A stretch of 64,000 bases of DNA, taken from Hyphomicrobiales bacterium. Its GTDB lineage: Bacteria; Pseudomonadota; Alphaproteobacteria; Rhizobiales; Rhizobiaceae. Location: NCBI GenBank assembly GCA_900473175.1, contig UCKM01000011.1, positions 1-64,000 on the forward strand, given 5' to 3'. The notes beneath the pieces are model-generated. The model saw nothing but the letters and a program-made list of their open reading frames with translations, ran no database searches and was not told the origin of the DNA. Position 1 is the first letter of the stretch; each line of letters begins with the position of its first letter. Shown piece after piece: positions 20,262-32,198 of this stretch. Both the position numbers and the translations under genes were made by a program.

Positions 20262-21527
20262 GTGACACGCAGTTCTTATCTTTTTACCAGTGAGTCAGTA
20301 TCGGAAGGTCATCCAGACAAGGTCTGCGATCGCATTTCCGATGAAATTGTCGACATGATCTACAAAGAAGCAAAGAAGACGGGCGTGGATCCGTGGACTG
20401 TGCGCATTGCGTGCGAAACATTGGCCACCACTAACCGCGTTGTGATCGCGGGTGAAGTGCGTGTGCCTGACACGCTACTCAAGAAGGACAAGAACGGCGT
20501 TGTGTTGAAGGACGCCAAAGGTCATCCGCTCATCAACCCTTCGCGTTTCCGCGCGGCGGCACGCCGGGCCATTCGAGATATTGGCTACGCTCAGGACGGC
20601 TTTAACTGGAAGACCGCAAAGATCGAAGTGCTTCTGCATCCGCAGTCGGCGGATATCGCGCAGGGCGTCGACAATGCTAGTGACCGTCAGGGCGAGGAAG
20701 GTGCAGGCGACCAGGGCATCATGTTTGGCTATGCCTGCCGTGAAACGCCTGACCTCATGCCTGCTCCGATCTATTATTCCCACAAGATCCTCGAGCTCCT
20801 TGCGGCCGCCCGCCACAAGGGTGAGGGTGACGCCGGCAAACTTGGACCCGATGCCAAGAGCCAGGTCACTGTGCGCTATATCGACGGTGTTGCCGCCGAG
20901 ACGACGCAAATCGTTTTGTCCACGCAGCATCTCGATGCAAGCTGGGATTCAAAGAAGGTCCGCAAGGTTGTCGAGCCATACATCCGCGAAGCTCTTGGCG
21001 ACCTGAAAATTGCTGACGACTGCGTCTGGTACATCAATCCGACCGGCAAGTTCGTCATCGGTGGTCCGGATGGTGATGCGGGTCTGACCGGCCGCAAGAT
21101 CATCGTCGACACCTATGGTGGCGCAGCGCCCCATGGCGGCGGCGCTTTTTCCGGCAAGGACACAACGAAGGTCGACCGCTCTGCCGCCTATGCTGCACGC
21201 TATCTGGCAAAGAACGTTGTTGCTGCTGGATTTGCCGATCGCTGCACGATCCAGCTTTCCTATGCGATCGGCGTGGCTCAGCCCCTGTCGATCTATGTTG
21301 ATCTGCACGGTACCGGCAAGGTGAAGGAAGATGCGGTCGAGGATGCTTTGCGAAAGGTCATGGACCTTTCGCCGTCGGGCATCCGCAAGCACCTTGACCT
21401 TAACAAGCCCATCTATGCCAAGACATCTGCCTACGGCCATTTCGGGCGCAAGCCCGGCCGCGACGGGTCTTTCTCCTGGGAGAAGACTGATCTGGCAAAG
21501 CAATTGAAGTCAGCTTTGGCCGCTTGA
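20262..21527 (+). CDS. metK: S-adenosylmethionine synthetase
   Basis: Makes S-adenosylmethionine from methionine and ATP. The 421-residue protein begins [27 protein letters not shown] and has the P-loop-like [19 protein letters not shown] and [13 protein letters not shown] signatures. Length is slightly above the E. coli enzyme, as usual in alphaproteobacteria. The start is GTG 20262: AGAGGGG lies 6 bases upstream and alignment supports it; longer in-frame starts (20190) would add an unrelated N-terminus. The stop codon lies inside a large palindrome; trmB starts 21 bp later. Confidence 0.98.
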   Translation: MTRSSYLFTSESVSEGHPDKVCDRISDEIVDMIYKEAKKTGVDPWTVRIACETLATTNRVVIAGEVRVPDTLLKKDKNGVVLKDAKGHPLINPSRFRAAARRAIRDIGYAQDGFNWKTAKIEVLLHPQSADIAQGVDNASDRQGEEGAGDQGIMFGYACRETPDLMPAPIYYSHKILELLAAARHKGEGDAGKLGPDAKSQVTVRYIDGVAAETTQIVLSTQHLDASWDSKKVRKVVEPYIREALGDLKIADDCVWYINPTGKFVIGGPDGDAGLTGRKIIVDTYGGAAPHGGGAFSGKDTTKVDRSAAYAARYLAKNVVAAGFADRCTIQLSYAIGVAQPLSIYVDLHGTGKVKEDAVEDALRKVMDLSPSGIRKHLDLNKPIYAKTSAYGHFGRKPGRDGSFSWEKTDLAKQLKSALAA

Positions 21528-21538
21528 GCGGCCAAAGC
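21513..21538 (+). terminator. palindrome spanning the metK stop codon
   Basis: GCTTTGGCCGCT (21513-21524) and AGCGGCCAAAGC (21527-21538) form a perfect 12-bp stem with only TG between them; in RNA the innermost pairs would open to form a loop. The metK stop TGA (21525-21527) is at the tip. No U-tract follows, so it is more likely an mRNA 3'-stabilising or attenuating structure than a full terminator before trmB. Confidence 0.5.
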
Positions 21539-21548
21539 AACCAATCCG

Positions 21549-22247
21549 ATGACTGAGCCAAGGCGCGAGCGTTCGACGGAAGCATTCTTCGGCAGAAGAA
21601 GCGGCAAGACGCTGCGCCCGCTGCAGCGTTCGATCCGCGACGAATTGTTGCCGTTACTCAAGCTCGACCTGACGGCACCTCCGCCACAAGACCTTCGCAG
21701 TCTTTTCACTGCGGAGGTCGAAACGGTCCGGATGGAAATCGGTTTCGGCGGCGGCGAGCATTTGCTGCATGAAGCGGCGCGCCATCCCAAATCCGGGTTC
21801 ATCGGGGTCGAACCCTTCGTCAACAGCATGGCGAAACTGGTCGTCGATCTGCATGACAATCCCCTGCAGAACATCCGGCTCTATGACGACGATGCCACCC
21901 AGGTGCTCGACTGGCTGCCGGAGGCGTCGCTCGACGGAATCGACCTGTTCTACCCGGACCCATGGCCGAAGAAGAAACACTGGAAGCGTCGCTTCGTCAG
22001 TCAGAAGAACCTCGGTCGCTTTGCCCGCGTCCTGAAGCCTCGCAGCATTTTTCGCTTTGCATCCGATATCGACACCTATGTTAACTGGACGCTGCAGCAT
22101 TGCCGCGCTCACGCTGCGTTTGAGTGGCAGGCCGACACTTCGGCCGATTGGCGCACGCCTTATGAAGCCTGGCCAGGCACGCGCTACGAACAGAAGGCGC
22201 ATCGCGAGGGGCGGGTGGGCGCCTATCTGACCTTCCTGCGACTCTGA
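21549..22247 (+). CDS. trmB: tRNA (guanine-N7-)-methyltransferase TrmB
   Basis: Methylates G46 in the variable loop of tRNAs using S-adenosylmethionine. The 232-residue protein has the SAM-binding [15 protein letters not shown] (about residues 62-76), [13 protein letters not shown] and the family signature [19 protein letters not shown] (about 138-156). It begins 21 bp after metK, whose product is its cosubstrate source, and probably shares its transcript. The C-terminal [14 protein letters not shown] motif is conserved for tRNA binding. Confidence 0.97.
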   Translation: MTEPRRERSTEAFFGRRSGKTLRPLQRSIRDELLPLLKLDLTAPPPQDLRSLFTAEVETVRMEIGFGGGEHLLHEAARHPKSGFIGVEPFVNSMAKLVVDLHDNPLQNIRLYDDDATQVLDWLPEASLDGIDLFYPDPWPKKKHWKRRFVSQKNLGRFARVLKPRSIFRFASDIDTYVNWTLQHCRAHAAFEWQADTSADWRTPYEAWPGTRYEQKAHREGRVGAYLTFLRL

Positions 22248-22278
22248 ACCCTATCATCTGGGGCTTGCCTCATTTCTC

Positions 22279-22307
22279 GTGACAGCTTCCTGACAGTTTT
22301 CTAGTAT
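22279..22307 (+). promoter_or_regulatory. candidate promoter of the tct operon
   Basis: GTGACA (22279-22284), a 17-bp spacer and TAGTAT (22302-22307) match the sigma-70 hexamers at 5/6 and 4/6 positions. It lies in the 225-bp gap between trmB and tctC, about 165 bp before the tctC ATG. The gap also contains a T7 run near 22347 preceded by a weak GCTG/CAGC stem. Confidence 0.4.
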
Positions 22308-22472
22308 CATTTTGTCTGTGAGGAGACCGCTGGGAGGCTGTCAGCTTTTTTTGGTAGTTTGCATTGGATTCGGCCGCGTGCCGGTTCAAGTTCGCGACCG
22401 TCGATACCTTCCCGCGACCTCGATATTTATTGAACGCGGATGGCCAGGGGCTGTCATGGGAGGATTTCAAGA

Positions 22473-23423
22473 ATGCGTAAGATGTTGCTTGCTTTTGTTG
22501 CCGCCGGAGCGATGGTTCTGTCCGGCCAAGCCTTTGCGGCCGACTATAAGATTATGGCGCCTGCAGCGCCGGGCGGCGGCTGGGACCAGACCGCCCGCAC
22601 CATTCAGACTGCCATGCAGGAAGAAAAGATTTCCGGCAGCGTCCAGGTGGTCAACGTGCCTGGTGCGGGTGGTACCATTGGGCTTGCCCAGTTTGCCAAC
22701 GCCGCCAAGGGTGATCCCTCGCAACTCATCGTCGGCGGCTATGTCATGGTTGGTGCAATTCTGACCAATGCCTCGCCGGTGACACTCGCCGAGGTAACAC
22801 CGATCGCACGACTGACCGGTGAGTATGAAGCGCTGGTTGTCCCGGCCGACTCGCCAATCAAGAGCATGGCGGATCTGGTCGCGAAGCTGAAGGCGGACCC
22901 CGGCGCAGTGTCCTGGGGTGGTGGCTCGGCTGGCGGTACTGACCACATCACTGCGGGCCTGATTGCCAAGGCTGCGGGCGTTGACCCGACCAAGGTCAAC
23001 TACATTGCCTTCTCCGGCGGTGGTGAAGCATTGGCGGCCATTCTCGGCGGTCAGGTCACGGTTGGTATTTCGGGTTACGGCGAGTTCGAATCGCAGATCA
23101 AGTCGGGTGCTTTGCGCATCATCGGCATTTCGAGCGATGCGAAGGTCGAAGGCATCGATGCCCCGACCTTCAAGGAAGGCGGCGTTGATGTATCCATTCA
23201 GAACTGGCGCATGGTCGCCGCTGCCCCCGGCATCTCGGCCGAGCAGGAGGCGGCTATCGGCGCCGACGTCGAGAAGCTGGTGAAGTCGAAGAGCTGGCAG
23301 GAACAGCTGAAGGCCAAGGGCTGGGCTGACACCTACCTTGCGGGCGACGCGTTCAAGGCGCAACTTGCCAAGGACACCGAAGCCACCTCCACAATCCTGA
23401 AAGAAATTGGCCTCGTAAAATGA
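22473..23423 (+). CDS. tctC: tricarboxylate-binding protein TctC (Bug family)
   Basis: Periplasmic solute-binding receptor for the TctABC tricarboxylate transporter. Of 316 residues, the first 22 (MRKMLLAFVAAGAMVLSGQAFA) are a clear signal peptide. Bug-family features follow: PAAPGGGWDQTARTIQ, VVNVPGAGGTIGLAQF and GGTDHITAGL. GGGAGGA lies upstream of ATG 22473. It overlaps tctB by ATGA. The ligand is probably citrate or another carboxylate but is not determined by sequence. No TctDE two-component system is adjacent. Confidence 0.93.
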   Translation: MRKMLLAFVAAGAMVLSGQAFAADYKIMAPAAPGGGWDQTARTIQTAMQEEKISGSVQVVNVPGAGGTIGLAQFANAAKGDPSQLIVGGYVMVGAILTNASPVTLAEVTPIARLTGEYEALVVPADSPIKSMADLVAKLKADPGAVSWGGGSAGGTDHITAGLIAKAAGVDPTKVNYIAFSGGGEALAAILGGQVTVGISGYGEFESQIKSGALRIIGISSDAKVEGIDAPTFKEGGVDVSIQNWRMVAAAPGISAEQEAAIGADVEKLVKSKSWQEQLKAKGWADTYLAGDAFKAQLAKDTEATSTILKEIGLVK

Positions 23424-23902
23424 CAGAGCAGTCAACGAGTTCCGAAACGCGCCGCCCTGACCGGGCGGCGCTGGTTATTGCGGCGGTCCTGGCGATCATC
23501 GCGGCGGTCATCGTCTACAGCACCGCTACCGCTCATGGCGGCAGTTCAACGCGGGTAGGCCCGTCGGCGTTTCCATACACCATCGCCGGCTGCCTCTTCG
23601 TTCTGGCGATCTGGACTGCCTTCGAAGCGATGCGCCGCGATTTTCCCGAGCGGGAAGAACAGCAAATACAACCTGTGATCTGGATCATCGGCGGTCTTGC
23701 GGCACAGATGCTGCTCCTGCACATCACCGGCTTTGCCATCGCGACGGGCTTGCTGTTTGCGGCAACCGCGCGTGGATTCGGCAAAGGGCCGTTGTGGATG
23801 ACCATCCCCATCGGCATCGTTCTGTCTTTTATCATCTGGGTCATTTTCGCCAAGGGGCTGCAATTGTCGCTTCCTGCCGGACCCCTTGAACGTCTCATCT
23901 AG
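23420..23902 (+). CDS. tctB: tricarboxylate transporter small membrane protein TctB
   Basis: A 160-residue small membrane subunit of the tripartite tricarboxylate transporter. Four hydrophobic helices are visible (about residues 16-35, 50-68, 88-118 and 126-150), with the N-terminal [14 protein letters not shown] motif characteristic of TctB. It starts within the tctC stop (ATGA at 23420-23423) and tctA follows after 14 bp, so the three are one operon and presumably a 1:1:1 membrane system with periplasmic receptor. Confidence 0.93.
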   Translation: MTEQSTSSETRRPDRAALVIAAVLAIIAAVIVYSTATAHGGSSTRVGPSAFPYTIAGCLFVLAIWTAFEAMRRDFPEREEQQIQPVIWIIGGLAAQMLLLHITGFAIATGLLFAATARGFGKGPLWMTIPIGIVLSFIIWVIFAKGLQLSLPAGPLERLI

Positions 23903-23916
23903 AGCAGGTCCCGGCT

Positions 23917-25434
23917 ATGGATAGTTTTTCCCTATTGGCACATGGTTTTGCCGTCGCAATGCAGCCGTTCAACCTGCTCTACGCCCTCATCGGCGTGACT
24001 CTGGGCACGGCTGTCGGTGTGCTGCCGGGCATCGGGCCGGCGCTTACGGTGGCTCTGCTTCTCCCCGTAACCTACAAGCTCGATCCGGGCGGATCGCTGA
24101 TCATGTTCGCCGGCATCTATTATGGCGGCATGTATGGCGGCTCGACCACGTCGATCCTTTTGAATACACCGGGTGAGAGTTCCTCGATCGTCACGGCGCT
24201 CGAGGGGAACAAGATGGCCCGCGCCGGTCGTGGTGGTCCGGCACTTGCAACCGCGGCGATCGGCTCGTTTGTCGCGGGTCTGATCGCAACCATGGCGCTT
24301 GCGTTGATCGCGCCGACAATCGTCAAGTTTGCTCTGTCTTTTGGACCTGCGGAATATTTCGCTCTCATGATCCTCGCTTTCATGACCGTTTCCGCGGCGT
24401 TCGGCGATTCCACGTTGCGAGGTTTGACGGCTTTGTTCCTTGGGCTTGCCCTTGGCCTGGTCGGCATCGACCTTCAGACGGGACAGGCACGGCTTGCTTT
24501 CGGCATTCCTGATCTGCTCGATGGTGTGGAGGTGACGACCCTGGCGGTCGCGTTGTTCGCCATCGGTGAGACCTTGAGCGTTGCTGCCTCCCGCAGTTCC
24601 GGCGAAGAAAAGATCGAACCCGTCAAAGGTTCGGTGTGGATGAACCGGGAAGATTGGGCGCGTTCGTGGAAGCCCTGGCTGCGCGGCACATTGATCGGCT
24701 TTCCGATCGGCGCAATGCCAGCCGGAGGCGCCGAGATCGGCACGTTCCTCTCCTATTCGGTGGAAAAGCAGTTGGCGAAACGGCCTGAAGAATTCGGCAA
24801 AGGCGCTATTGAAGGCGTTGCCGGACCCGAAGCCGCCAATAATGCGTCCGCTGCGGGCACGCTGGTGCCGCTCTTGACCCTCGGCCTGCCTACAAGCGCG
24901 ACGGCCGCGATCATGCTGGCCGGATTCCAGCAGTTCGGCCTGCAGCCGGGCCCGCTTCTGTTCGCCAACAATCCGCAGATCGTCTGGGGTCTGATTGCCA
25001 GCCTCCTCGTTGCCAATTTCATGCTTCTGGTGTTGAACCTGCCGCTGGTTGGTCTGTGGGTACGGCTGCTATCGATCCCAAGACATTGGCTCTATGCGGG
25101 GATTTTGGTGTTCGCGACGCTCGGCACGATCGGCGCCAACCCTTCGACCTTCGAGCTGGGTATGCTGCTGGCGTTCGGTATTTTGGGGTATATCCTGCGC
25201 CGGTTCGGCTATCCGATTGCACCCGTGGTGGTGGGCCTTATTCTGGGGCCGATGGCGGAGCAGCAACTGCGCCGTGCACTGGCGATCAGCCAGGGCGACG
25301 TCACGGTGCTGGTGCATTCACCGATTGCGGTGATTTTGCTTCTGCTTGCCGTATGCGCCGTTGTGGTCCCGCTCATCATGCGAGCGCGGGGCAAAGGCAA
25401 GGTGTTGTCGGCCCTTGCGGCCAATGAAGACTGA
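23917..25434 (+). CDS. tctA: tricarboxylate transporter large membrane protein TctA
   Basis: The 505-residue permease of the TctABC secondary transporter, with about 10-12 membrane helices. Family hallmarks include [21 protein letters not shown] (about residues 29-50), [20 protein letters not shown] (about 68-87) and [19 protein letters not shown] (about 267-285), the duplicated glycine-rich loops of the fold. It is the last gene of tctCBA. A 9-bp-stem hairpin 16 bp downstream may end the transcript. Confidence 0.96.
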   Translation: MDSFSLLAHGFAVAMQPFNLLYALIGVTLGTAVGVLPGIGPALTVALLLPVTYKLDPGGSLIMFAGIYYGGMYGGSTTSILLNTPGESSSIVTALEGNKMARAGRGGPALATAAIGSFVAGLIATMALALIAPTIVKFALSFGPAEYFALMILAFMTVSAAFGDSTLRGLTALFLGLALGLVGIDLQTGQARLAFGIPDLLDGVEVTTLAVALFAIGETLSVAASRSSGEEKIEPVKGSVWMNREDWARSWKPWLRGTLIGFPIGAMPAGGAEIGTFLSYSVEKQLAKRPEEFGKGAIEGVAGPEAANNASAAGTLVPLLTLGLPTSATAAIMLAGFQQFGLQPGPLLFANNPQIVWGLIASLLVANFMLLVLNLPLVGLWVRLLSIPRHWLYAGILVFATLGTIGANPSTFELGMLLAFGILGYILRRFGYPIAPVVVGLILGPMAEQQLRRALAISQGDVTVLVHSPIAVILLLLAVCAVVVPLIMRARGKGKVLSALAANED

Positions 25435-25449
25435 TGAGGCGGACAAAAC

Positions 25450-25479
25450 ATCCACCGGGGCTTGTTAGTTCCGGTGGAT
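25450..25479. terminator. hairpin between convergent tctA and the small-protein gene
   Basis: ATCCACCGG (25450-25458) and CCGGTGGAT (25471-25479) form a perfect 9-bp stem with a 12-base loop. It lies just after tctA and overlaps the stop codon of the convergent small gene (25465-25467). There is no long T-run on either strand, so termination is only moderately supported. Confidence 0.45.
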
Positions 25480-25629
25480 GGCGCTGAACTGGACCGGATC
25501 GATACCGAGCGTGCGCAAGTCCGATGCAACCGGCTGATGGCCGATACGCGTTGCGGAAGCGGCGGCCACGGCACTGCCGAACACGTTCAGAAGGCGGCCG
25601 ATTTTCGTTGAGGTGTGTTTCTTAGTCAT
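25465..25629 (-). CDS. 54-residue small protein, conserved-looking, function unknown
   Basis: The predicted protein is basic at its start (MTKKHTSTKIGRLLNVFGSA), alanine-rich in the middle (AVAAASATRIG) and ends with DLRTLGIDPVQFSAIHRN. AAAGGATAG lies at proper distance before ATG 25629, which supports translation. I recall similar tiny rhizobial proteins ending in LGIDP-x-x-F, but cannot check it. It may form one amphipathic helix (about residues 9-28) and is not obviously membrane-spanning. The gene has its own upstream region with three copies of an octamer and no operon partners. Confidence 0.65.
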   Translation of the reverse strand: MTKKHTSTKIGRLLNVFGSAVAAASATRIGHQPVASDLRTLGIDPVQFSAIHRN

Positions 25630-25654
25630 TTTTCTATCCTTTCGCATTCATGCT

Positions 25655-25733
25655 GCGATGCAACACAGATAGGAGAGATGAGCGGATAGCGTTAGACGCG
25701 GCGATGCAGGGCAGCCATGCGAAAATGCATCGC
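25655..25733. repeat. octamer GCGATGCA repeated three times
   Basis: GCGATGCA occurs at 25655-25662 and 25701-25708 and, inverted, at 25726-25733; the first and third copies extend to CTGCGATGCA. The second and third form an 8-bp inverted repeat with a 17-base spacer. The cluster sits between the divergent small-protein gene and the rimP promoter, so it could bind a regulator of either. Confidence 0.5.
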
Positions 25734-25778
25734 AGATTCAATGGTTGGCATACGAAGGGCAGAAATTCGTCTCCACGC

Positions 25779-25807
25779 TTGAAACATGCGCGCCGTTTGG
25801 GTATATA
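25779..25807 (+). promoter_or_regulatory. promoter of the rimP-nusA-infB operon
   Basis: TTGAAA (25779-25784), a 17-bp spacer and TATATA (25802-25807) match sigma-70 consensus well (5/6 in each hexamer). The predicted start near 25814 would give an 86-base leader to the rimP GTG at 25900, and an intrinsic terminator lies inside that leader. Confidence 0.7.
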
Positions 25808-25835
25808 GAAGTCATATTCTTGGTCGATAGAACAG

Positions 25836-25866
25836 GAGTGGGTCCAGACCGGTCCCGCTCTTTTTT
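25836..25866 (+). terminator. leader terminator before rimP (candidate attenuator)
   Basis: GAGTGGG (25836-25842) pairs with CCCGCTC (25854-25860) with one G-U pair. The stem continues through CC/GG after a U-U mismatch, the loop is AGACC, and T6 follows (25861-25866). This is a well-formed intrinsic terminator placed about 20 bases after the predicted transcription start and 33 bases before rimP. Confidence 0.75.
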
Positions 25867-25899
25867 GTTTCTTAAGGCCGAAACAGGGAAAAATCTTGC

Positions 25900-26562
25900 G
25901 TGACAGAAAACGCTAATACGGAACAGCAAACGGTTCATACAGACGGGTCGGACGAGCGGATCATCACCGAAACAGGTGTTGATGCTCGCGTTGCGGGTAT
26001 TATCGAGCCTGTGCTGGACTCGATCGGTTTCCGCCTGGTGCGCGTAAGGCTATCGGGCCTTAATGGCCTGACCTTGCAAATCATGACCGAACGCCACGAT
26101 GGCACGATGACCGTTGAAGATTGCGAATTGGTCAGCCGGACATTGTCGCCCGTTCTCGACGTCGAGGATCCGATCGATCGCCACTACCATTTGGAAGTCT
26201 CCTCGCCCGGTATCGATCGTCCGCTTGTGCGCAAATCCGATTTCACCACCTGGACCGGCCATATCGTAAAGATCGACACCTCTGCGGTTCTCGAAGGGCG
26301 CAAGAAGTTCCGCGGACGGATTTCCGCCGTTTCCAATGAAGCGGTGACGGTCGAGAGCGATCAGGCAAGCTATGGCGACAGCCCGGTCGTCGATGTTCCC
26401 TTCGAGATGATTTCCGACGCACGGCTGATACTGACCGACGACCTCATTCGCGATGCATTGCGCCGCGACAAGGATTTGCGTGAGGGCCGAATTCCGGACG
26501 ATAGCGTTGGCGCGCCCGACGCTGGCTCGGCCGACGAGCAGGAACAAACAAAACAGGATTGA
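25900..26562 (+). CDS. rimP: ribosome maturation factor RimP
   Basis: Assists 30S subunit maturation. The 220-residue protein has the N-terminal alpha/beta domain ([58 protein letters not shown]) and the C-terminal SH3-like domain (about residues 108-180). The acidic N-terminal and C-terminal tails make it longer than the 150-residue E. coli protein, common in rhizobia. Start is GTG 25900 with AGGGAA upstream at slightly long spacing. It is the first gene of the rimP-nusA-ylxR-infB operon. Confidence 0.96.
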   Translation: MTENANTEQQTVHTDGSDERIITETGVDARVAGIIEPVLDSIGFRLVRVRLSGLNGLTLQIMTERHDGTMTVEDCELVSRTLSPVLDVEDPIDRHYHLEVSSPGIDRPLVRKSDFTTWTGHIVKIDTSAVLEGRKKFRGRISAVSNEAVTVESDQASYGDSPVVDVPFEMISDARLILTDDLIRDALRRDKDLREGRIPDDSVGAPDAGSADEQEQTKQD

Positions 26563-26613
26563 CCTTTCATACGCCCGCTGGAGAAGCGGGGCGGTGAACC
26601 CAAGGAGAAAGAC

Positions 26614-28215
26614 ATGGCAGTCAGTGCAAACAGGCTAGAACTTCTGCAGATCGCCGATGCGGTGGCACGCGAGAAGTCGATTGACCGCGAGATCGTGATT
26701 GCGGCGATGGCCGATGCCATTCAGAAAGCCGCCCGCTCGCGCTATGGCCAGGAAACCAACATTCGCGCCGACATCAATGCGAAGACCGGCGAGATCAAGC
26801 TGCAGCGTTTGCTCGAAGTCGTAGAGTCGGTCGAGGATCCGGTTACGCAGATCGGCATGGACGCCGCGCGCGACCGCAACCCCGATGCGCAGCCGGGCGA
26901 TTTCCTCGCGGACCAACTGCCGCCGATGGATTTCGGCCGCATCGCTGCCCAATCTGCCAAGCAGGTCATTGTGCAGAAAGTGCGTGAAGCCGAGCGTGAC
27001 CGCCAGTACGACGAATACAAGGACCGCGTTGGCGAAATCATTAACGGCAGCGTCAAGCGCGTCGAATATGGCAATGTCATCGTCGATCTTGGACGCGGCG
27101 AAGCCATTGTGCGCCGCGACGAGCTGATCCCCCGCGAGACTTTCCGCTATGGGGATCGCGTCCGTGCGTATGTTTACGACGTGCGCCGTGAGCAGCGCGG
27201 CCCGCAGATTTTCCTGAGCCGCACCCATCCGCAGTTCATGGCCAAGCTTTTCACCATGGAAGTACCGGAAATTTATGACGGCATCATCGAGATCAAATCG
27301 GTGGCTCGTGATCCGGGCTCGCGCGCCAAGATCGCAGTGATTTCCCGCGACTCTTCGATCGATCCGGTCGGCGCGTGCGTCGGTATGCGCGGCTCGCGTG
27401 TTCAGGCCGTGGTCGGCGAGCTTCAAGGCGAGAAAATCGACATTATTCCGTGGTCTCCGGAACCCGCTTCGTTCATCGTCAATGCACTGCAGCCGGCGGA
27501 AGTTGCCAAGGTTGTGCTCGATGAAGATGCCGAGCGTATTGAAGTCGTGGTCCCGGATGACCAACTATCCCTTGCGATCGGTCGTCGTGGCCAGAATGTA
27601 CGTTTGGCCTCGCAGCTGACCGGTTGGGATATCGACATCCTCACCGAACAGGAAGAATCCGAGCGTCGCCAGAAGGAATTTGTCGAACGTTCCAATCTGT
27701 TCATGGAAGCCCTTGATGTCGACGAGATGGTCGGTCAGGTGCTTGCCTCGGAAGGTTTTGCCAGCGTCGAGGAAATCGCCTACGTCGATAGCGACGACAT
27801 TTCTTCCATCGATGGCTTCGATGAAGAAACGGCAACCGAGATCCAGCAGCGCGCCCAGGAGTATCTGGCCCGTATTGAAGAAGAGCGTGACGCCCGCCGC
27901 AAGGAACTGGGTGTATCTGACGAGCTGCGGGACCTTCCTGGCATGACGAATGCGATTCTCGTCGCCGTCGGCGAAGATGGCGTCAAGACGGTTGAAGATT
28001 TCGCCGGATATGCGGTCGATGAACTTACGGGCTGGCGTGAACGCAAGGATGGTGAGACAATCAACTATCCCGGCATCCTGTCGCAGTTCGATGTCAGCCG
28101 CGCCGACGCGGAACAGATGGTGCTTGCTGCACGCCTCAAGGCTGGCTGGATCACGGAAGAGGATCTTGCCGCCGGCGAACCTGAGGCTGATACGGAAGAA
28201 GAGATTGCCGGATAA
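26614..28215 (+). CDS. nusA: transcription termination/antitermination factor NusA
   Basis: RNA polymerase-associated elongation factor. The 533-residue protein has the N-terminal polymerase-binding domain (1-125), an S1 domain (about 135-200; [18 protein letters not shown]), two KH domains (about 230-345; [26 protein letters not shown] and [23 protein letters not shown]), then two acidic repeat-type HhH segments (about 365-505). AAGGAGAAAGAC precedes the ATG, a strong ribosome site. A hairpin lies between it and the downstream ylxR-like gene. Confidence 0.98.
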   Translation: MAVSANRLELLQIADAVAREKSIDREIVIAAMADAIQKAARSRYGQETNIRADINAKTGEIKLQRLLEVVESVEDPVTQIGMDAARDRNPDAQPGDFLADQLPPMDFGRIAAQSAKQVIVQKVREAERDRQYDEYKDRVGEIINGSVKRVEYGNVIVDLGRGEAIVRRDELIPRETFRYGDRVRAYVYDVRREQRGPQIFLSRTHPQFMAKLFTMEVPEIYDGIIEIKSVARDPGSRAKIAVISRDSSIDPVGACVGMRGSRVQAVVGELQGEKIDIIPWSPEPASFIVNALQPAEVAKVVLDEDAERIEVVVPDDQLSLAIGRRGQNVRLASQLTGWDIDILTEQEESERRQKEFVERSNLFMEALDVDEMVGQVLASEGFASVEEIAYVDSDDISSIDGFDEETATEIQQRAQEYLARIEEERDARRKELGVSDELRDLPGMTNAILVAVGEDGVKTVEDFAGYAVDELTGWRERKDGETINYPGILSQFDVSRADAEQMVLAARLKAGWITEEDLAAGEPEADTEEEIAG

Positions 28216-28233
28216 CGCCTGATCCCAAAATGT

Positions 28234-28262
28234 TGCCTGACTTTTCGGGTAAAGGTCAGGCA
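28234..28262 (+). promoter_or_regulatory. hairpin at the ylxR translation start region
   Basis: TGCCTGAC (28234-28241) and GTCAGGCA (28255-28262) form a perfect 8-bp stem with a 13-base loop. The 3' arm overlaps the AAGG(TCAGG) ribosome site of the next gene (ATG 28269), so folding could limit its translation relative to nusA and infB. Confidence 0.4.
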
Positions 28263-28268
28263 GTAATC

Positions 28269-28936
28269 ATGAAGGGCGATCGAGGCGTGGAAGCGGAAAT
28301 GAACGACAGAACGTGCATTGTCACGCGTGAAGGCGGTTCTGTCGATGACATGATCCGGTTCGTCGCCGGCCCTGATGGCACGGTTGTGGCTGATTTGAAG
28401 CGCAATCTTCCCGGACGGGGATGCTGGGTGAAAGCCCAGCGGCGCCATATAGATGAAGCGGTCAAGCGCAAGCTCTTTCCGCGCGCATTGAAGAGCAATG
28501 TCATTGTTCCGGATGATTTCGGACTGGTCGTGGACCAGATGCTTGTAAAATCGGCGCTCGGAAGTTTTGGGTTGGCGCGAAAGGCCGGGGTTGTGGTAAC
28601 AGGGGCCGCAAAAGTGGACGCTGCCATCCGCAACGGCAGTGCTGGACTGGTCCTGCACGCTTTTGAAGCGGCGGAGGATGGCGTCCGCAAGCTTGACCAG
28701 GCCCGCCGTTCGGTTGTTTATGCCGGCGGACCGGAAATACCCGCCCTTTCATTGTTCGAAAGCAGTGAAATGGATTTGGCATTGGGTGGGGTAAATGTGA
28801 TACATGCTGCCGTACTTAAGGGAACGGCAGCTGCCGGGTTTGTTAAACGAGCCTGGCTGCTACAGCATTTTCGCGATGGCCTCACGGATCAGGCCGACGC
28901 TAAAGCGGCAGCTGCCGCGAAGGAAACGGAAACGGA

Positions 28937-28940
<4 letters not shown>
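28269..28940 (+). CDS. YlxR-family RNA-binding protein with L7Ae-like C-terminal domain
   Basis: The 223-residue protein sits between nusA and infB, the standard place of ylxR/rnpM. The N-terminal YlxR (DUF448) domain has [20 protein letters not shown] and [10 protein letters not shown] (about residues 14-60). The second half (about 95-190; [40 protein letters not shown]) looks like a ribosomal L7Ae/L30e-type RNA-binding fold, as in alphaproteobacterial fusions. Start choice (28269 versus ATG 28299) is uncertain. It overlaps infB by ATGA. Confidence 0.9.
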
Positions 28941-31666
<2,726 letters not shown>

Positions 31667-31690
31667 AAAGCGTCTTAATTATTGATGACA

Positions 31691-31719
31691 GGATCGCCGG
31701 ACTTAGAACCCGGCGATCC
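31691..31719 (+). terminator. strong hairpin between infB and rbfA
   Basis: GGATCGCCGG (31691-31700) and CCGGCGATCC (31710-31719) form a perfect 10-bp stem with a 9-base loop, 24 bp after the infB stop. It is followed by ATTTCGTTT, not a clean T-run, so partial termination or RNA processing between infB and rbfA is more likely than full termination. Confidence 0.55.
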
Positions 31720-31741
31720 ATTTCGTTTGGATAAGATTGTC

Positions 31742-32197
31742 ATGTCTCGTTTTGCTTCCTCCGGTCCGTCCCAACGCCAGTTGCGCGTCAGTGAACAGGT
31801 GCGCCACGCTGTATCGCAGGTGCTCCAGCGCGGCGACGTTCGCGATCCCACGCTCGAGAATGCTGTCATCGCCATCTCTGAAGTGCGCATGTCGCCGGAC
31901 CTGAAAATCGCCACCTGTTTTGTGTCACCTGTCGGTGCATCGGACAGCGAGGGGGTGATCAGCGCTCTTAACAAGAACGCAAAGTTCATCCGCGGTCGCG
32001 CCGGGCCATTTCTCAAGCAGATGAAATACATGCCGGAATTCCGTTTCCGCATCGACACGAGTTTTGACAACTACGCCAAGATCGATGCGCTGTTGCGCAA
32101 GCCGGAAGTCACCCGCGACCTTGCGGATCATGACGACGATGACGATGGCGGCGATCCCAATCCCGGCGATGTTCCCGGTCACGACGGTAACGATTGA
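31742..32197 (+). CDS. rbfA: 30S ribosome-binding factor RbfA
   Basis: Binds 16S rRNA during late 30S maturation. The 151-residue protein has the KH-like RbfA core ([74 protein letters not shown]) and an acidic tail ([14 protein letters not shown]) seen in rhizobial versions. ATG 31742 is chosen; the longer in-frame start at 31682 would run through the hairpin. Its TGA (32195-32197) is immediately followed by the truB ATG, implying coupled translation. Confidence 0.95.
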   Translation: MSRFASSGPSQRQLRVSEQVRHAVSQVLQRGDVRDPTLENAVIAISEVRMSPDLKIATCFVSPVGASDSEGVISALNKNAKFIRGRAGPFLKQMKYMPEFRFRIDTSFDNYAKIDALLRKPEVTRDLADHDDDDDGGDPNPGDVPGHDGND

Positions 32198-32198
32198 A

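Noticed and set aside
22330-22355. Possible terminator after trmB (GCTG...CAGC followed by T7)
   Set aside because: Only a 4-bp stem; not called as a separate feature.
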